A DNA stretch of 64,000 bases from contig JAQGDQ010000010.1 in assembly GCA_030141605.1 (NCBI GenBank), forward strand, positions 47,501 to 111,500, in the 5' to 3' direction. Below, in pieces: positions 60,150 through 64,000 of this stretch; position 1 is the first letter of the stretch, and the number at the start of each line of letters is the position of its first letter. The notes under the pieces were generated by a model that saw nothing but the letters and a program-made list of their open reading frames with translations, did no database searches and was not told the origin of the DNA. Source of the stretch: Tubiluchus corallicola (Eukaryota > Priapulida > Priapulimorpha > Priapulimorphida > Tubiluchidae). A program made the position numbers and the translations under genes.

Positions 60150-62840
60150 GATTACAATATTAGATACTCAGGGACGTAGTTTATGATACTAAACATTAGC
60201 TGAAATTAATCAGAGAATGCACACACCACAAAAAAATCATAAATTTAACGTGCACATTAAATTCGTGTAATTCAGTCTTGAAGTGCGTGAAGTTAAGACA
60301 GTGGTGCACGTAAATATTCTTTGGTGAGCCAGAGAGCGAGTTGCGTCACTAGATATTTTCCACGACCGCAGCAGCACAGTACCAGTCCAGAAGAGCAAAT
60401 TTACTAAATCACTACTACCAGTGAAGTAAATTTTGAGAATCTAATTGAGTCAGAAGATCCACAGACAGCAAAGTAGTTGCTGGAATATGTTCCAATAGCA
60501 ATGAAAGTAAGATAGAGAAGAGGTGGCGAGCTGGAAATCTAGCCAAAATAATAATGGCTATAAATGGATTACAAGAGTTAAAGCTGATTATATTACTTGT
60601 GTCTCACACAATGACTTTCATTTGTGCCTATCTGACCAGATAAAGTAAACAAACAACACAGCTATGCTGAATGAATCATTGTGAACACCGAGGCACTGAC
60701 GACCACTGCCCAAGCCGAGCTGGGACTAGTGAATACTGAATGTACCATAGAACTGTGATTCTTAAACAGCTAGAAGCCTTCCAGTAGACGAATTTCAAAT
60801 GAGAGGGAAGGAATTTTAGTTAGGGTAGTCAAGAAGAAACGTTTAGGCAAAATAATACGAGTTTTATGATCTAATAAAACAAGTTTTTTATTCTTTCACT
60901 CAATTAGAAAACAAAATTTAATTTCCTAAATATCATTATCTTAATGATTGTCATTTTAATAGCATAATGTGAAAAAATTAGTAAATAACAATTACTCAAA
61001 ATAACGGATGGAGGAGAGGAAACCAAGAAGAATGCAGAGTGGGAGTCTACCTTACCATTGGCCTACAGATTACAGAAATCAAACGTGGAAGCCCTGGCAA
61101 TGCGTCACTGGAGTTATTCAGATTAGATCTGCAAATTGGACTGTATTTGCCAATGTAAGTCAATATCAGAATTTGTTGACATAATACTAATTAAAGATTC
61201 AAGGAATAGTAGATGCATATGGGCATACTCTTGTTTGAGCTCTGACATTGATGCTGCAAATTACTAATTTTCTATTAATGGCTGGTAGGATGGATTACCT
61301 ATTATTGATGTCATTGTTGATTCGAAGAGTCTGAACAGGTTGCCCATAATTATTAAAACAGACTCAATTATAATTAGTTATTGGCACGCAAGTTCGGCGC
61401 AAATGACAAAAATTGACAATGTAATAATACGGACAAAGCTTGGTCAACTTTATCATAATAGCATGGTCAACTAAGTACATTTTTATAAAATAAGTAAGTA
61501 AACAACTAAGCAGAATAAATCTTTATTGTAATCGCAAAGAACACAAACACATGGAAAACATTTCCTAAACTTCTAGAACACCACCGGAGTAAAACAGTAA
61601 AAAGACAGCAAAGTTCAGTAATTAGTTAATAGATTTTAAGACTGTTGTTGTTGTAGCATGGCATTTTTAACTAAAAATAAAATCTGCTTCTATTATACCA
61701 AATAATAAAAGTGATAATTTGACAGCTTTAGTTGCAAAACATTAAACTCACAGTAAAGTGTACTTAAACAATATCCAAAATGTATTAGATGAATGTTAAA
61801 GGTGTCTTATGTTATTTTACCAGCTTTTAAATGTATTGAAAAGGGTCAAAGCTACAAGACCAAGTTGTACTCGGGAAGCTATGTTCCATTTAACTACCTC
61901 CTGCAGTTAAAAGGAAAGTAAGATGTTGAAGACTCTCACCAGGCTTGAGAGACTCCTGCAACAGCTATCAGGAATAAAAATGTACCAGCATGCACACAGT
62001 CTCTTTCTCACAGAGTATTTGTATCACTGCTGAATATAATGGTAATATCATATTTATACCCATAAAATATACATTTACAATCTAATACATTTTGATATTA
62101 CAGCAACATTATATACACATACATATTACGTTACGGTTACGTTACGACAACGTTACGTTATAACGGCATCGTTAATGTTACCATAAACACAAATATCGCA
62201 CTACATTTTTATAAATTTTAAGGAGATTAACAACTAGAAACAAAAACTATTAGACACTATTCATCACATAAGATGCTTTGGTACAGTAGTACATAACTCT
62301 TACAAATATGACAAGATACACTAATGCAAGCAACTTTTGGCAGACTCGTTATGAGACATGCATATTAAACATGCTACTAATATAGGAAAATTATAAAAAA
62401 TTCTGCTCTTAAAATTATTGGAATATCAAAATCAATAGTAAAATGTTATTACTATAACATTCAGATCTATTACAATTTACAAATACCAACATATATGCCA
62501 GCAACACTAGCATTAAACTAACTTCTAATAAATGAAACTAATAGTGTACTAAACACACAATATTTCATCTAATTTCATTGCAAGTACAGGCATCATTTTA
62601 AAAAGATAAGCTATGCATTAATTATTACAATCTGCTTTTGCACCTAAGGTTTTTGACTACAAATAATGATCTAGTCCAACTATTGGTTCTCACAAATGTT
62701 TCGTTTTTTTCACTATTGGCTTGGAAACTTAGAGTTAGACAGGCTTGTCATCGGATCATTCCATGAGATGCACCTTAAATTTCAAAAGAACATGTAATAT
62801 AGACAAAACTACACATAACAGGATTCTATTTATAAAATGA
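60150..62840. other. Intergenic stretch upstream of CENP-W
   Basis: No confirmed gene. A plus-strand segment near 61010-61156 is open and ends at a GTAAGT donor, but no protein family is recognised. A short degenerate CGTTA array lies at about 62125-62185. Confidence 0.45.
62125..62185. repeat. Degenerate ACGTTA array
   Basis: ACGTTAC, GGTTACGTTACG, CAACGTTACGTTAT and CGTTAATGTTACC follow one another over about 60 bp, giving a short CpG-bearing tandem tract in AT-rich surroundings. Confidence 0.6.
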
Positions 62841-62843
62841 AGA

Positions 62844-62845
62844 TG

Positions 62846-62881
<36 letters not shown>

Positions 62882-63307
62882 TTTATTTTGTATATTGTTT
62901 AAATCTATGCAGACAGACAAATAGCTTCATATCCAAAGACGCTTCACAAAAAGTATCTAAAATCGTTAAAAAATTATAAAACTAAGTACATAAAATGCAC
63001 AGATTCATAAAATTTGACAAATAGTTTTATTACCCTGAAAGACTGCATGCCGTTTTAAATAAGTGCGTTTTAATCTGTATTTTAAAAGCACTAATGCTCG
63101 GAAGTCTTAATCACGAATGTAATCAGGTGTCTCACCATGAACCTCCTTAAATACAAGTAGTTGTAGAGCTTCAATCATAACAGTCATTAGGAACTGGACT
63201 ATCACAAAATGGTGCCACAAAACTAAGTTATTAAAAGCACCTACTAGACTATTTAAATTCTGGAAATCCATGACGGCTTGTGTATAGGTATTGTGGAACT
63301 GTAGCAC
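62844..63307 (-). mobile_element. 3' end of a non-LTR retrotransposon with (ATT)n tail
   Basis: On the minus strand a frame ends in LLVFKEVHGETPDYIRD and stops. It continues in frame as FRALVLLKYRLKRTYLKR, which resembles the last residues of CR1/L2-like polyproteins (FK-x-x-HG-x-TP-x-Y, then LK-x-x-LK-T-x-LF). A 3'-UTR follows with GTGAAGCGTCTTTGGATATG, then AAATAAATATT and an (ATT)n tail (62880-62844), a layout common to such elements. The copy is truncated and decayed. Confidence 0.55.
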
Positions 63308-63869
63308 CCTCTATTTTCACTCAATATTATCGATAATATTCAATATAATAAGTCTTTTTTTAGTTCTTTCTTTATACTTGCACGAAACCAGAGCACGTGA
63401 GGGTAGTACTCTTTGCTTCACAGCACAGCATAGTGCGCTCACAGCTCCAGCAAAGTGGTGTTGCGCACAAGTCTGAGATAAGACGCTGTGAGCTGCACTG
63501 CTAATGTCTGCTGCAAGGTAGAGAAAGTGCTGTCGCTCACGCAGTGTTTGTTGTCAGTTGTCATGTGCTTAAAAACCGTGTACCGGGCATATTCTTGAAC
63601 TGCGTCAATTTAGGCCATTCGTAAGTAAAAAATATTTTTTTGTTTAGGATTTTATCAAGTTTACGTATAAATTTTCACATGCTTGTTTGTTTAAAATTAC
63701 AAATGACAACATTAAAGCTACATCTGTTCGTTTCGTTTTACACAGTATTATAACAATGGCTAAAAATTAGTAGGCTAACAAGTAGCACCCCCCTCCCCCA
63801 ATTTTAGCTATGAGCTTTCACTGCTGGAAATATAGATATTAATAGTTAACTACCTGACAACACTAGAAT
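63308..63869. other. 3'-flank of the TATDN2-like gene
   Basis: No exon recognised. It probably includes the 3'-UTR of the minus-strand gene ending at 63870. Confidence 0.35.
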
Positions 63870-64000
63870 TTATATGCCATACATGACTTTCGTGTTTTTT
63901 CTACTGGCTGCTATAACTTCATCGATGGTATCTTCACGCAACTCTGCAATTTCGGCAGCAGTATGAATGGCCATCCCAGGATGTGACCATCTAGTTAGCT
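63870..64000 (-). CDS. TATDN2-like TatD nuclease, C-terminal exon (cut by window edge)
   Basis: TatD proteins are metal-dependent TIM-barrel DNases. The minus strand is open from the window edge to a stop at 63872-63870, reading RWSHPGMAIHTAAEIAELRE, then DTIDEVIAASRKNTKVMYGI. It closely follows the C-terminus of human TATDN2 (AHPGLALHTVREIARVK ... LAALRENTSRLYSL): HPG-x-A-x-HT, EIA, N-T, then an aromatic near the end. The catalytic residues lie upstream, outside the window. An AG just before RWSH (near 63991) could be the acceptor of this exon. TATDN3 is the next-best relative, but the HPG motif favours TATDN2. Confidence 0.7.
   Translation of the reverse strand, partial: LTRWSHPGMAIHTAAEIAELREDTIDEVIAASRKNTKVMYGI

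Noticed and set aside
61010-61156. Possible plus-strand exon ending at a GTAAGT donor
   Set aside because: Two frames are open, neither resembles a known family, and the acceptor is unclear.

Overview
This is AT-rich nuclear DNA of an invertebrate animal. GT-AG introns interrupt nearly every gene. The gene families (KDM5 histone demethylase, DEG/ENaC channel, CENP-W, TATDN2-like nuclease) are eukaryotic, and DEG/ENaC channels are restricted to animals. Intergenic DNA is full of microsatellites and decayed non-LTR retrotransposons ending in (ATT)n tails. I cannot name the phylum. A secreted Gly/Tyr-rich plus acidic protein hints at an animal that builds a tube, shell, cuticle or glue, but that is inference.

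Layout. 1-14.1 kb: no gene recognised; microsatellites, a two-copy 33-bp motif and a possible MITE. 14.1-18.3 kb (+): a TATA-driven, four-exon gene for a 404-residue secreted, cysteine-free protein with alternating Gly/Tyr and acidic blocks. 20.4-23.7 kb (+): a degenerate tandem copy with a lost TATA box, a broken exon 3 and a truncated C-terminus. 24-37 kb: gene-poor, with two non-LTR remnants. 38.1-47.2 kb (+): a complete nine-exon DEG/ENaC channel (501 residues), most exons of which are too short to stand out as open frames. 47.6-48.85 kb: a perfect 118-bp palindrome and a hAT element with an intact 8-bp target duplication. 50.7-57.4 kb (-): a full-length KDM5 (1,958 residues) in only two coding exons. 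58.1-58.7 kb (-): a dead reverse transcriptase. 59.2-60.15 kb (-): a tiny gene read as CENP-W. 62.8-63.3 kb (-): another non-LTR 3' end. 63.87-64.0 kb (-): the last exon of a TATDN2-like nuclease, cut by the window edge.

The genes do not form one pathway. KDM5 and CENP-W are chromatin proteins on the same strand, but nothing shows coordinated control. The most novel material is the Gly-Tyr/acidic secreted protein and its decaying paralogue. Exon joins were checked by reading frame and splice consensus by eye only. No tRNA, rRNA or CRISPR was recognised.
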